From positions 563,501-627,500 of the forward strand of contig JABMCL010000899.1 of assembly GCA_018857735.1 (NCBI GenBank): DNA of 64,000 nucleotides, written 5' to 3'. Origin of the DNA: Alviniconcha marisindica. Taxonomy: Eukaryota > Mollusca > Gastropoda > Provannidae. A model generated the notes under the pieces. It did not search any database. It was not told where the DNA came from and was given only the letters and a program-made list of their open reading frames with translations. Shown piece by piece: positions 13,101 to 25,300 of this stretch; the stretch's first letter is position 1; each line of letters starts with the position of its first letter. A program made the position numbers and the translations under genes.

Positions 13101-16100
13101 AAAACATGTTTTGTATTAGCATTCTTTTTAGCCATTTACGTGTTTGGATCAGTTGTTCAGATAGATGAGAACTGCGCTACTCCCTGAAAGGTTCCAACGT
13201 TACGATGCACCCCCATGGACCTGCTACAGACGGTGCTGGGCATTTCAGGGGGAGAAAAACATCGTCTGTTCAGATTATTGAATGAAATAGTATTGATAAC
13301 TTGCAGGCAAGCCACTTCATGGTGATCAGCTTTACTGTCCTCCCTAACCAAAGGTGTTTTTAACCCCTGCTCTTCTGGTGCCATCATTGCTGGTTTTCGA
13401 GTGATCTTGCCCACTGCGACGGTGTGACAACTCATAGTCTTGTTGCTGTGCAGAAGAGAGATGTGTTCTGGAACCCCACACCAGACATCCGTGCTGGGCG
13501 ACTGAAGCGATTCACCGTTCCCATTGCTGACCAGTATCCCTTTGAGTCAGAGAGGTGGGTTATAGCGCTTGCTTTCTGGGTTCTTGTCAGTTTTGTTTGT
13601 TTGTTGTGTCACCCTGTGCATCAAAGGAGCATGGTAAAAAGAGAGTGTGTGTGTGTGTATGTGTGTGTGGTGTCACAGTGTGTGCGTGTGTGTGTGTATG
13701 TGCACGTGCATGCATGTGTATGTGTGTGTGTGGGTATGTGTGTGTGTGTGCATGCATGTGTGGGTGTATGTGTGTGTGCAGGTGTGTAGGGGTGTGTGTG
13801 TGTGTGCATGTGTGTGTGTGCATGCATGCATCTGCGTGTGTGTGTGTGTGTGTGCGTATATGCATGTGTGTTTGTGTGCGTGCATGCGTATGTTGTTTTG
13901 GGCAGTTAGCTCCATCAGTTAAATCTGTTGTGTGTGTGTGTGCACATGTTTGTGTGCACATGTGTGTATGTGTATGTGCCTGTTTCTGGTATTGGGATGT
14001 GTTGCAGACTATGGGAAAAGGTGGTCAGCCTGTTTCTGACATTGGGGTGTGTTGCAGACAGGGGAAAAGGATGATTGGCCTGTTTCTGACATTGGGGTGT
14101 GTTGCAGACAGGTGGTCAGCCTGTTTCTGACATTGGGGTGTGTTGCAGACAGGGGGTCAGCCTGTTTCTGACGTTGGGGTGTGTTGCAGACACTGAGACA
14201 GGGGGTCAGCCTGTTTCTGACGTTGGAGTGTGTTGCAGACAGGTGGTCAGCCTGTTTCTGATGTTGGGGTGTGTTGCAGACAGGTGGTCAGCCTGTTTTC
14301 TGATGTTGGGCTGTGTTGCAGACAGGGGGGGGTGATCAGCCTGTTTTCTGATGTTGGGCTGTGTTGCAGACTATGGGGAGGGGTGATCAGCCTGTTTTTT
14401 GATGTTGGGCTGTGTTGCAGACTATGGGGAGGGGTGATCAGCCTCTTTCTGATGTTGGGCTGTGTTGCAGACTATGGGGAGGGGTGATCAGCCTCTTTCT
14501 GATGTTGGGCTGTGTTGCAGACTATGGGAAGGGGTGATCAGCCTCTTTCTGATGTTGGGCTGTGTTGCAGACTATGGGAAGGGGTGATCAGCCTCTTTCT
14601 GATGTTGGGCTGTGTTGCAGACTATGGGAAGGGGTGATCAGCCTCTTTCTGATGTTGGGCTGTGTTTCAGACAGGGAAGGGGTGATCAGCCTCTTTCTGA
14701 TGTTGGGCTGTGTTGCAGACTATGGGAAGGGGTGATCAGCCTCTTTCTGATGTTGGGCTGTGTTGCAGACTATGGGAAGGGTGATCAGCCTGTTTCTGAT
14801 GTTGGGCTGTGTTGCAGACTATGGGAAGGGGTGATCAGCCTTTTCTGATGTTGGGCTGTGTTGCAGACTATGGGGAGGGGTGATCAGCCTTTTTCTGATG
14901 TTGGGCTGTGTTGCAGACTATGGGGAGGGGTGATCAGCCTTTTCTGATGTTGGGCTGTGTTGCAGACTATGGGGAGGGGTGATCAGCCTCTTTCTGATGT
15001 TGGGCTGTGTTGCAGACTATGGGGAGGGGTGATAGCCTGTTTCTGATGTTGGGCTGTGTTGCAGACTATGGGGAGGGGTGATCAGCCTGTTTCTGATGTT
15101 GGGCTGTGTTGCAGACTATGGGGAGGGGTGATCAGCCTGTTTCTGATGTTGGGGTATGTTGCAGACTTTGGGAAGGAGTGAGCAAGGCAGTGATGAGCAG
15201 CGACATGCAGGCAGCAACCAATGAGAAATACATCATTGAGGAGGAGCAGAGGAAACACACGCGTGAGCGTAAGCTGAACAAAACGGAGTGGGTGCCACGC
15301 TACTTCGAGAAGGACTATGGTGGGGCTGACTGGATCTACAAACATGCTGAGTGAGTGGCTAGATTGATGCCAGAGTATCGGGTTTTGATTTCATTGTGTC
15401 TTCATTTTCACATGCTGGTGCAGGAACTTCCCTTTTTCATCGAACTACAAAGAAACTACAGTTGGTTCAGTCACATGCAGGGATCACAGAAAAGCATCTC
15501 TGGCTTATTTTGATGTATGTATTAATTGTGACCAAAGTTATAACTTTATGAACACATAAAAGGTTCAAAAGGATGCTATTGATTAGAACGCTAGCAGTCA
15601 TTCGTGTCTCAGATTTTTATAACTTTCTGTAGTGTTGATCTGATTATATGACTAACATAATCCAAACTCCATTGGAGCATGAGGGGTATACCTGTGATGG
15701 AGTTTAGGTACCTTGTATTTACTCGCATGCCAGGTGAGAGAAAGAATGAAGAAAGTTCTTGTTCTTGCATATGATTATGTATATGTTTTTAGCAGCAAGT
15801 TGTCCTTTTTGCTTAGGTAACCTTTTAAAAAAAAAAAGTTTTTATCTTTGTTGAAAGGAATGCAATATGGCTGTCCCATTTTGTCATAAATTCTTTTTGT
15901 GTGACATCATCCCCACCCCCCTTTCCACCTTGTAATGACATCATCACTTACAAGTGTTCAGTATTTGATGTCACACACAAAAAGTCTCTTTTTTTCCAAA
16001 ATGACATCACTAAGAATGATGTCATCAGGTTGGCACAGTTGTTTGACTGTGATGTGGGTTGTGGAGGTTCACTTATTATGTGTATTTTGCTTTGCTGAGT

Positions 16101-16297
16101 GAAGTTTGTTCTTGATCAGAAGGTAAAATATTAGATCTTCTTGATTTGTTCTTTTAACTGACTGATGGATTTTTTATTTTATTGATCTGTTCATTTGTAG
16201 TATTCTTTTTTGCTTTTCTAATGTTTTTAACTTGTATCATTCTGAGGTAATTGGTTTATTTTATTCATGATTTAGTTGATGGGTTTTTGTTGTTGTT

Positions 16298-16365
<68 letters not shown>

Positions 16366-19300
16366 TGCATGCTTTACTATCCAGCTTGCTACAGTCAGAA
16401 CCAACTTTTCTTATCCCTTCATCTCACTGCAATGTTTGGTTATTCCCCAGATCTTATTTTCAGTCAGTTGAAAAAGTGCAGCTTTCTGGAGATCAGAAAT
16501 CTACATGTAATCCACATGCATACTCGTGTATGTGCGCGAGTATATTTGACAGTAACTAGGGAATGGGAATCCTGCTGATGGCCGTTCTACACAGCCTTAG
16601 TTCAGACCTTTGATGTTTACTGGAAAGTGAGAATTTCCTGCTGGCTGCTGACTGTTCTTCACAGCTGCCTTTGACATTTCAGTCAGAGTGGAGAGTGAGG
16701 ATTCCCTGTTAGCTGCTGACTGTTCTACATACTGTTCTGCACTGTGTTGGTTCAGACCCTTTGACATTAAAGTGGAGAGTGAGATTTCCCTGTTAGCTGC
16801 TGACTGTTCTAAAAAGTGGAGAGTAAGAATTCCATTATCTGCTGACTGTTCTAAAAAGTCAAGAGTGAAAATTCCCTGTTAGTTGCTGACTGTTCTAAAA
16901 AGTGGAGAGTGAGAATTTCCTGTTAGCTGCTGACTGTTCTACACAGCCTTAGTTCAGGCCCTTTGACATTAAAGTGGAGAGTGAGAATTCCCTTTTAGCT
17001 GCTGACAGTTCTCAAAAATAAAGAGTGAGAATTCCCTGTGTTGGTTGATGACTGTTCTACATGGTTTTAGTTTGGGCCCTTTGAGGTTAAAGTGGAGAGC
17101 AAGACTTTCCATACAGCATAGTCCTGCAGGCCTTTGATATTGAAGTGGAGAGTGAGAATTTCCCTACAACTTTAGTTCAGGCCTTTGACATTGAAGTGGA
17201 GAGTGAGAATTTCCACGCAGCTTTAGTTCAGGCCTTTGACATTAAACTTTAAAGTGGAGAGTGAGAACTTGCATACAGGGTTTTAGTTCAGGCCCTTTGA
17301 CATTGAAGTGGAGAGTGAGAATTTCCATGCAGCGTTAGTTCAGGCCCTTTGACATTGAAGTGGAGAGTGAGAATTTCCATACAGCACTAGTTCAGGCCTT
17401 TGACATTAAAGTGGAGAGTGAGATTTTCCATGCAGCATTAGTTCAGGTCCCTTGACATTGAAGTGGAGAGTGAGAATTTCCATACAGCGTTAGTTGAGGC
17501 CTTTGACTTAAAGTGCAGTGTGAGAATTTCATGTGTTGGTTGCTGACTGTTCTTTCTACACAGCATTAGTTTCATGACAGACCTGACTCGGTGCTGTACT
17601 TTGTCCTTGACGTGGAAACTGGACTGAAGGTTTAACATCTTGCACATCAGTGTGTTGTGCCCGTGTTCTAGCTGCCATCCATGCATACACGTAAACTACA
17701 CAAAGCCAGTTTGACCTCAAAGACGAATGCTGTGATTTTCACTTTGATTTTGATGGGATGAAGTTCTTTCTCTTCTTCTCTTCCTTGCATTTTCTTTTTC
17801 TTTCTTTTTATCACGTTATTAATCTATTTATGTCTGTCTTTCTCTCTTTCTTTATTTCTTTCATTTTTTATATATTTTTTTGTCTTTCTGTTGTCTTTAT
17901 TTTTTTCTTTCCCCCTCACTTCCTTCCCAGAAAACCTTCTGTCTGCCTGGCTCTGTATTGATGCTTCTTGGGTTACTGACTGTGTCTTGGTCAAAGACGA
18001 CTCCAGCGGCACTGCCCTAACCCTTTGCCCTTTGCTGTCGGCAGTGATCGTCCGTGGGACCCCGTGAATGACGTGTACCAGTACGAGCACGCCTTTGTGG
18101 TGCAGACCCAGACCCGCCACAAGACCCCCCACCTGCGTGCCACCAGCCTCAGCAGCCTCAACAAGAGCGTAGAGAAGAAGAAACTCCGCATCCCCCGCAC
18201 GGTAGAGGAAAGCGACAGCTCAGGCCACGGACTGCATCGGGAGTCTGACTCTTCCGACTATGTTGGTAAGTGTCAGGGGTCACTGAGCAGCCCTTTCTGC
18301 GAGCCTCGGCTGTCAAAGCTGCCAATCTGAAGAACAACAATAACAACAAAAAACAGCCAGGCCAGCCCCCCACAGAGCCAGGGCCAAGCTTCAGCAGGAC
18401 CAGGAAACGTATGGAGCTTGAGGGCCGCCACATGTCAGAGACGGTCCCCAGCGTGTCTGTTACCTTTCAGGGCTGGGGTTGAGCAGCAGGGATATGGGAC
18501 ACAGGGCAAAGCGTGACCGGTCGGACGTACGTCTGTATAGTAGTTTGTCAGGCGTGCAGCCAAAGGCAGGGCACGGCTAGGGTGTGTGTGTGTGTGTGTG
18601 TGGCACGGTATGTCAGACTCCTGGACTGAGCTGCGCAGAGGGCGCAGTGGCTTGGACTTGGGGCACGCTAGGCTGGACAAGGGCGCACAGCATGATGGCG
18701 TGGATGCAAGGCTGTTCCCACAGCACAGGTCCGTCTGTCTCGGGCTGAGCACAGAGTGCACAGAGGCGGACAGCGGGCACAAGCCCGGGCGTGAGGGGCC
18801 GAAGACAGGGCACAGTAAGTGGGACAAAAAGCAGGAGTTGCCTGGAGGGCGCAGCGAGGTGGTGGAAGCCTGGATAGGGAAGGCAGGCCGCAGGGGAGGC
18901 CAGCAGGAGCTGGTCTTGCGGACTGCCTCCCAGAGAGACCTGCAGAGTGCTTCCGACAGCTGCAGTCTCGGCTCCAACACAGAGCACTGCCTGTGCTGCC
19001 CCTTGCATCCCTCCAACTCCAAAAACCTGCTCTTTGTCGACTACCTTTATCTGCTGCGCATGCACAACTTCTACGTGGGACGCTTCGACCCCGGGCCGTT
19101 CGCCTTTTCGTGCCATGGCATAAATGTGTGCGACTGCAGCGACGGGACTGTGCTGCAAGGCAAATGCCATCACCAGCTTGAGCAGCCTGTCTGCAGAACC
19201 ACTCCAGGCAAAGCGGCAGCTGGTGCAGCTCAAAAAAAACGATGCACCAGTGCCGGGCCAGACCCCAACCCCAAACAGGGCCGCAGCATGCGCCAGTCCA

Positions 19301-22300
19301 GACCTCTGAGCAACTCCATGGAGAACTTGATGGAGAGAAAGAGGAGTGAGTCGTTTACTTCATCTGCTGATGGGTTGGAAATGTCTTCCCTTCAAAGACT
19401 GTTCTCAGCTTCCACCGACCTGAACCCTGTGGATTCGGCGCATCAAGAGTTGGAGACGGTGGAGCACTTGAGTTGGGTGATGTCAAACGATGGTGGACAT
19501 GAGCACTACATATCTCCAAAGTTCAAGAAAGCCGTGCAAAAGTTGATCCATCTGTTTCGAAGCAAGGAAGAACTGGAGAAAAAAATGCCAGCACAGGAGC
19601 AGCAAGGAGACACTGCCTGGGACACAAGAGGGAAACAAAAGGCGTCACAGCCTGACAACAAGTCTCTCACCACTGACGTGGATCTGCAGCACAAAACACA
19701 CAAGAGACATGCAAAGTCTAGCAAACATCACAAGTCAGGACATGCCATCTACACCAGGGAAATTTCAAAAGAAAATTTTGCAAAACTGAAAGAATCTGGT
19801 CTTGGCGTTTACCTTGGGAATGGCATTTACGCAACAAAGCTGAAAGTACCCCCAACGTCAACGACACCTGATGTGAAAGAGGAAAATCCAGGTGATGACT
19901 GGAAATTGATGGCAGGGAAGTTGAGAAAAAAATCTGGACAGGATCAAGAAAGCTTGGCTACAGTATCAGACAAGATTTGGCAGGAATTAAGCAAGAAACT
20001 GGGAACCCCCACATCGTTACAAGCCACATTGTTACAATCCAAAGAACAATCACAGACAGGAGCAGGATCAGGTGTGAAAGTTGATGAGTGGAGCCAGTCT
20101 AAACTCTTGACTGACTCGAAAGAATCTAGGAACCTTCAAAAGATGAGTGATCATTTTGACACAGCCACAGGCATTGACTGTCAAAAATTAATACGACAGT
20201 ATGAAGAGCTATTTAAAGCTGACCAAACTGATTCAAAATTACACAGCCAAAAACCACCACTCTCAATAGCTGTGGTGCCATATTCTTTACCCAAAGCGCA
20301 GATATCCAGATCGCCTGAAGCTGATAATGCTTCTTCACCACCTCCAAAGTCAATGATACCGGTGAGGTCAGCATCTCCGAAACCCACAACACTGGTATCA
20401 AAATCACTGTCATTTGAGTCTGTGACACTAGGGTCCAAACTGCCAGTGAAACTAAGGTCCAAATTGCCGTCTCCGAAATGCTTGACGCCACTTTCAAAAT
20501 CACCAGAACTGGAACTTTCAAAACCTCCTCCAAAGAGAGAGAAAGGTGCACAAACCAACTTCCATGAGCAGTGCATGCAGACATTAAAAGCTGCAGTGGA
20601 ATCCAAGCAGCAGAAAAGGACAGCGAGTCGACATGCAATAAAGCTTGATGCCAGTGTGCGCTTGTCAGAGGAGGTTTTGCAGCGCTCTGAGCCTCAGAAC
20701 CAAAGAAAACCCAGCAGACACTACAACCAGGGACACAGTGTTGACAAAAACAAAGAAGTCTCTGGAAAGCCCACCACAGAGCCAGATAAGCCCAGAGTGG
20801 GTGCTCATGCAAGAAAAGATGTTTCCGCAAAGCTGAAACCAGGGGAGGGAATGCAAACAGTTCAAAATTCTGAGAAGGTTAGAAGAGATGAGGTGGGAAA
20901 TACTATGGATCAAAGACTGAGAAAAGCAAGAGAAGAAAGACAGACAGTGGCAGGTCAGAAAGTTGACACGCAGAACAAGTCCAGAAAATCTGAAACAAGA
21001 ATGACTGCTGACATGCAGAACAAGTCCAGAAAACACCAGAAGAATTTAGAGAAGCCGACAAGCTTGGTGACATCGCCCAGACTATCACTTCTAGCACCAG
21101 ATTTAATTTCACAAAAGTCTGCAATAATGAAATCAAAACCAAGAGTACCAAAATCGTCCAGATCACCTACAACAGCATCTTCAGAATCATCAAAGCAAAG
21201 ATCTTCAGGGACATCGTCTGCAAATTTTGTGAATCCAGTCTTGATATCACCACCAGAAGCGACACCTGCTCATGGATCAAAATCACGACCCCTGAACTCC
21301 AGAACCTTGTCACCACCATCCAGATCATCCACTCATTTAGTGACGCCAGTTGTGCCAAAACCACCAAAATCAGCCAGTCTTGCATCAAAACCACCATCCC
21401 CAAAATCAGCAGTGCCACCTTTGCCACCGCCACTACCAACTTCGCCCAGCCTTAGGTCAAAATCACCAACCCGACAGTCGATGAGAACATCCTCGACACC
21501 TCCACTATCAAACCCCATCTTGACACCGCCATTGCTCAAATCACCCAGTCGTCAATCAAAGTCACCACCTCTTGGTTTAATGACGCCAATCTTGACGTCA
21601 CCACAACCAAAATCAGCCAGTCTGGAACCACAGCCACCACCTCTAGAAAGTATTACAATATCTGTCCCAAACCCACTAGTATCAAATTCTTGTAGGTTAG
21701 AAACGAAGTCTCCACCTCCAGAACCAGTCATATCTGTCCCAAAGCCAGCTGTGTCACACTCTTTCAGATCATCACCTCCAGATTTTGCCATGCCTGTGCC
21801 AAACTCACCAGTGCCAAATTCCCTCAGGGAAGAACCAAAACCACTACATCTAAAACTTCTTACGCTAGGCCCAGAACCACCAGTACCAAATTGCATTACT
21901 TTAGAAGCATTACCTACAAAATATGTGGTGCCTGTCCCAAAGCAGCATATGCAAGAAGCAATCAATCTGGAACTAAAGTCACCAGCACAAGAAAATATCA
22001 AATCAGTCCCAGAAGCGTTGGTGCTGAAATCATCAAAGTCAAAGCTGCATTCACCATTTCAAAGATCCGTGAGACGTTTATTAAAATCAACACCTACAGA
22101 AACTTTATCAAAGTCTGTGAAACAAGCATCAAAATCATCTTCTCCAAAATCATCTAGAATAGCATCAGACTCCTTACCTCCAAAATCCATGATACCAGTA
22201 TCGAGATTGCCCTCCCCGAAACCTAGTACGCCAGGATCAAAATTACCATCTCCTAAATCTTCAGTATCCACTTCAAGGTCAACAACACTGAAAATGTCAA

Positions 22301-25300
22301 AACAGAAACAAAAACCTTTATCTGGGAAGCTGTTTAATGTAGAGAGGGTTTCACCAACGGATACGACACTGGTATCAAAATCTTCAACTGTTTCTGAACC
22401 AGGCCCATCATCAGGACGTAGGTTACCTTCATCAAGGTCACCGTCCCCAAAATCTATGATTCCAGTGTTACACTCCCCATCTCCAAAACCTGCAGTATCC
22501 ATCACAAGATTTCCAACAAGGAAGCATTTGGTACCAAAGCAACCATCTTCAACTGAAAAGCTATCAAAGGCTGAAAAGCTATCAAAGGCAGAGCCTATTT
22601 CCTCAACTTCTAAATCTGCTGTGCCAGCATCACGGTCCCCAACATTGTCAGTAACGGAAACCACTTGGTCAGAAACACTATCAGGCTCCTCATCAGCGAG
22701 GGTGCGCTCACCATCTTTGATTCCAGTAGCAGAGCCATTGAGAATTACAGTCAAATCCTCAATCACAAAGCCTAAAGCAAAATCGGCAGCATCTAAACCC
22801 TTTGAGTTCAATCGATTTCTTCCAATATTCCACTCCTCTAAGGCCAAGGTGCACAGTCAAAAGCCGAGACCAAAAAGCTCCCTTCCAGAGCATAAAACGC
22901 CGGCACTAGCGCGACACTGGTCAGCCACTCAGAGTGAAAGCACGGGCAAGGGAGGCAGATGGAGTAAGGGTCACCCGAGAAGCCACGTGGGGTGGGTCAA
23001 ATCAACATTTGTAAAGGAGCATGATGTGATTAAGTCGTCAGAGGGGGACGAGGCCCAGTCGTCTAGAGAGAGCAAGAGCAGTAAGGCCAGCACCTCTTCC
23101 CCCAGGGCATTGAAGCTGCCCCCAGAGTCGCACGGGGAAGGGGTCATGGAGGGGACTGGGGTGAGGCGCAGCACCTTGCTCTTTGATTATTTCAAGTAGG
23201 CTGTTGGACTGGAGGTACCGTCAGAGGGGGATAGAGTCCACCCCTCCAGAAATAGCCAGAGCAGGATGACGAGCGCCTCTCACCGCCAGGCACTGAAGCA
23301 GCCCCCAGAGTCGCACGGGGAAGGAGTCTTGGAGGGAACTGGGGTGGGGCGCAGCACCTTCCTCTTTGATTATTGCCATTTGGCTGTTGGACTTGAGATA
23401 CTACTGTCAGAGGGGGACAGCGTCCACCCCTCCGGAAACAGCCAGAGTGGGGTGTCGAACACCTCTTGCCTCCAGGCGCTCGCTGAAGCAGCCTCCAGAG
23501 TCGCATGGGGGTGAGGTCATTGAGGTGGCTGGGGTGGGGTGTGACACCCTGCTCTTTGATTATTTCAAGTAGGCTGTTGGACTGGAGGTACCATCAGAGG
23601 GGGCAGCATCCCCCCCTTCAGAGATAGCCAGAGCGGGATGTCGAACACCTCTTGCCTCCAGGTGCTCCCTGAAGCAGCCCCCATAGTCACATGGGGGTGA
23701 GGTCATTGAGGTGGCTGGGTGGGGTGTGACACCCTGCTCTTTGATGATGTTAAAGCAGGTTTGTTCACAGGTGCATGCTAGCGCTTCAGGATGTTGCCGA
23801 AAAGCACTTTGAACCGGTGGGATGCTCTTGGTCAAGCTAGATGGTTTGGGGGGGGGGGGGACGTACTTAGGTCTTGTTTTCAGAACACTGTTGGTGCTCA
23901 AACATTACGTAGAGGCCACTTGGTCTGGCTTAGATCAATGCCAACAGGCTGTGTGAAAAACAGGTCCCTTCAAAAGGCCTTGCAGGGGTGGCTGCCCGAA
24001 GTTTGGAGTAAATCTGCCAGCCGTAGACAAGTAAGGAAACGCTTCAGTGCTTTTTACTTTAGTGTCTCCACTGCTGAAGGGAGTGGACTTTCACCAAACT
24101 GAGTAACTTGACCTCATCAACTTGAAGACCCACAGAACCTGCAGAACTAACTAGACCCACTGTTTCTGGCTGTGCCTGAGCAGTGTCCGTGACGAGATCC
24201 GTTTTGCTACTCAGCTCATGGGACTGTCGGGTTGTTGTTGGAGAACTTGCTCTCTTGAAATCTGTGGTTGCTGACTGTTGGATTGACGTGCAAGTGCTGC
24301 GAAAAGGCTGCTGCTGCTGCTGCCTCACGCTGGTGTTGTGCAGCTTGAAGGTTCCTCATCCCCATGTGCAAGCTGGCCCTGTCTCCAGCGGCTTGGGCAG
24401 CAAAAGGCAGTTAGTTACCAGTGTTGGTCTGTATGATTTGCAGGAATTGCAAAGCGCCTCTTGTCAGTTTTTACTGTGTCAAATTTAGTACTTTCTTGCT
24501 GGTATCATTATCAGTAGGTCTGTCTGTTGCCGGTAGCAAATAGTCGGTAAAGAATTAAGGATAGGGATGTGAGGCAAAATAATGAAAACAAAATGTTGTT
24601 TGGTTGAAAATAAGTACACATGTAATTTTTATATCTATACACAGATGTACAATTTATATACAAACAGATAGACCATCAAACTACTTATCTAACCCCAAAC
24701 ATCAGATTTTCCCGTTTGTAAACTGCATAGGTATGACTGCCATGGAAATGGTCGGTGGAGACTTCATAGCTCACACAACACACAGATATCAGAAGCAGTT
24801 CCGAGATCATACAAATTGACCTATTTTATTGATGACACGTTACCAAATTACCCAATCCAACTAAGTGCTTCCTCTACTTTCAGATTTGAAGACTAACTCT
24901 ACTGTCCTTTTCACTAGCAGCAGTGAAGATGTCAAGTCTTGAGGAAAAACGCTAGCGTGCCTGTCTCAGGCAGCACTAAACCTTTGGGCAAGCTTCCTCC
25001 TTCGTCTTGGGACTTTGAAACTCAGAGAGGGCAGAACACGGAAGCTATCATCTATTGTAGAGCAGCTGGAACTCTTTGCACCTCAGCAATTGGAAAAGGA
25101 AAAAAATCATAAAGAATGCAAGGAAACATGTGGCTTATTGATGACTGTGAAGGAGAGAATTTGGAATGGAATTCTGTTTGAAGTATCTTTGAAACTGTTG
25201 CGAGTTCTTCCAGCCGAAAGGCACAAGCAAGACTGCGTCATAAGTTGGTCGAATAAAGAAGTGACCTGTTGCTTTCACACTCGAAGCGCACCCAAGGATG

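Noticed and set aside
13555..14130. 191-codon frame and overlapping frames on both strands
   Set aside because: They cover a GT repeat and the acceptor array. They are Cys/Val or His/Thr low-complexity with no splice context.
18435..19233. Open frames of 195 and 206 codons on the - strand
   Set aside because: They are antisense to the giant + strand exon, whose frame continues far longer. No splice sites or motifs support the - strand.
19197..19309. Alternative acceptor CTGTCTGCAG with a short frame ending at 19307-19309
   Set aside because: It has a good pyrimidine tract and the right phase from exon l, but ends after 37 codons and abandons the long frame. It could be a minor isoform; not called.
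22059..22847. 262-codon frame on the - strand, Asp/Gly-rich
   Set aside because: It is the antisense shadow of a Ser/Pro/Lys-rich repetitive coding region.
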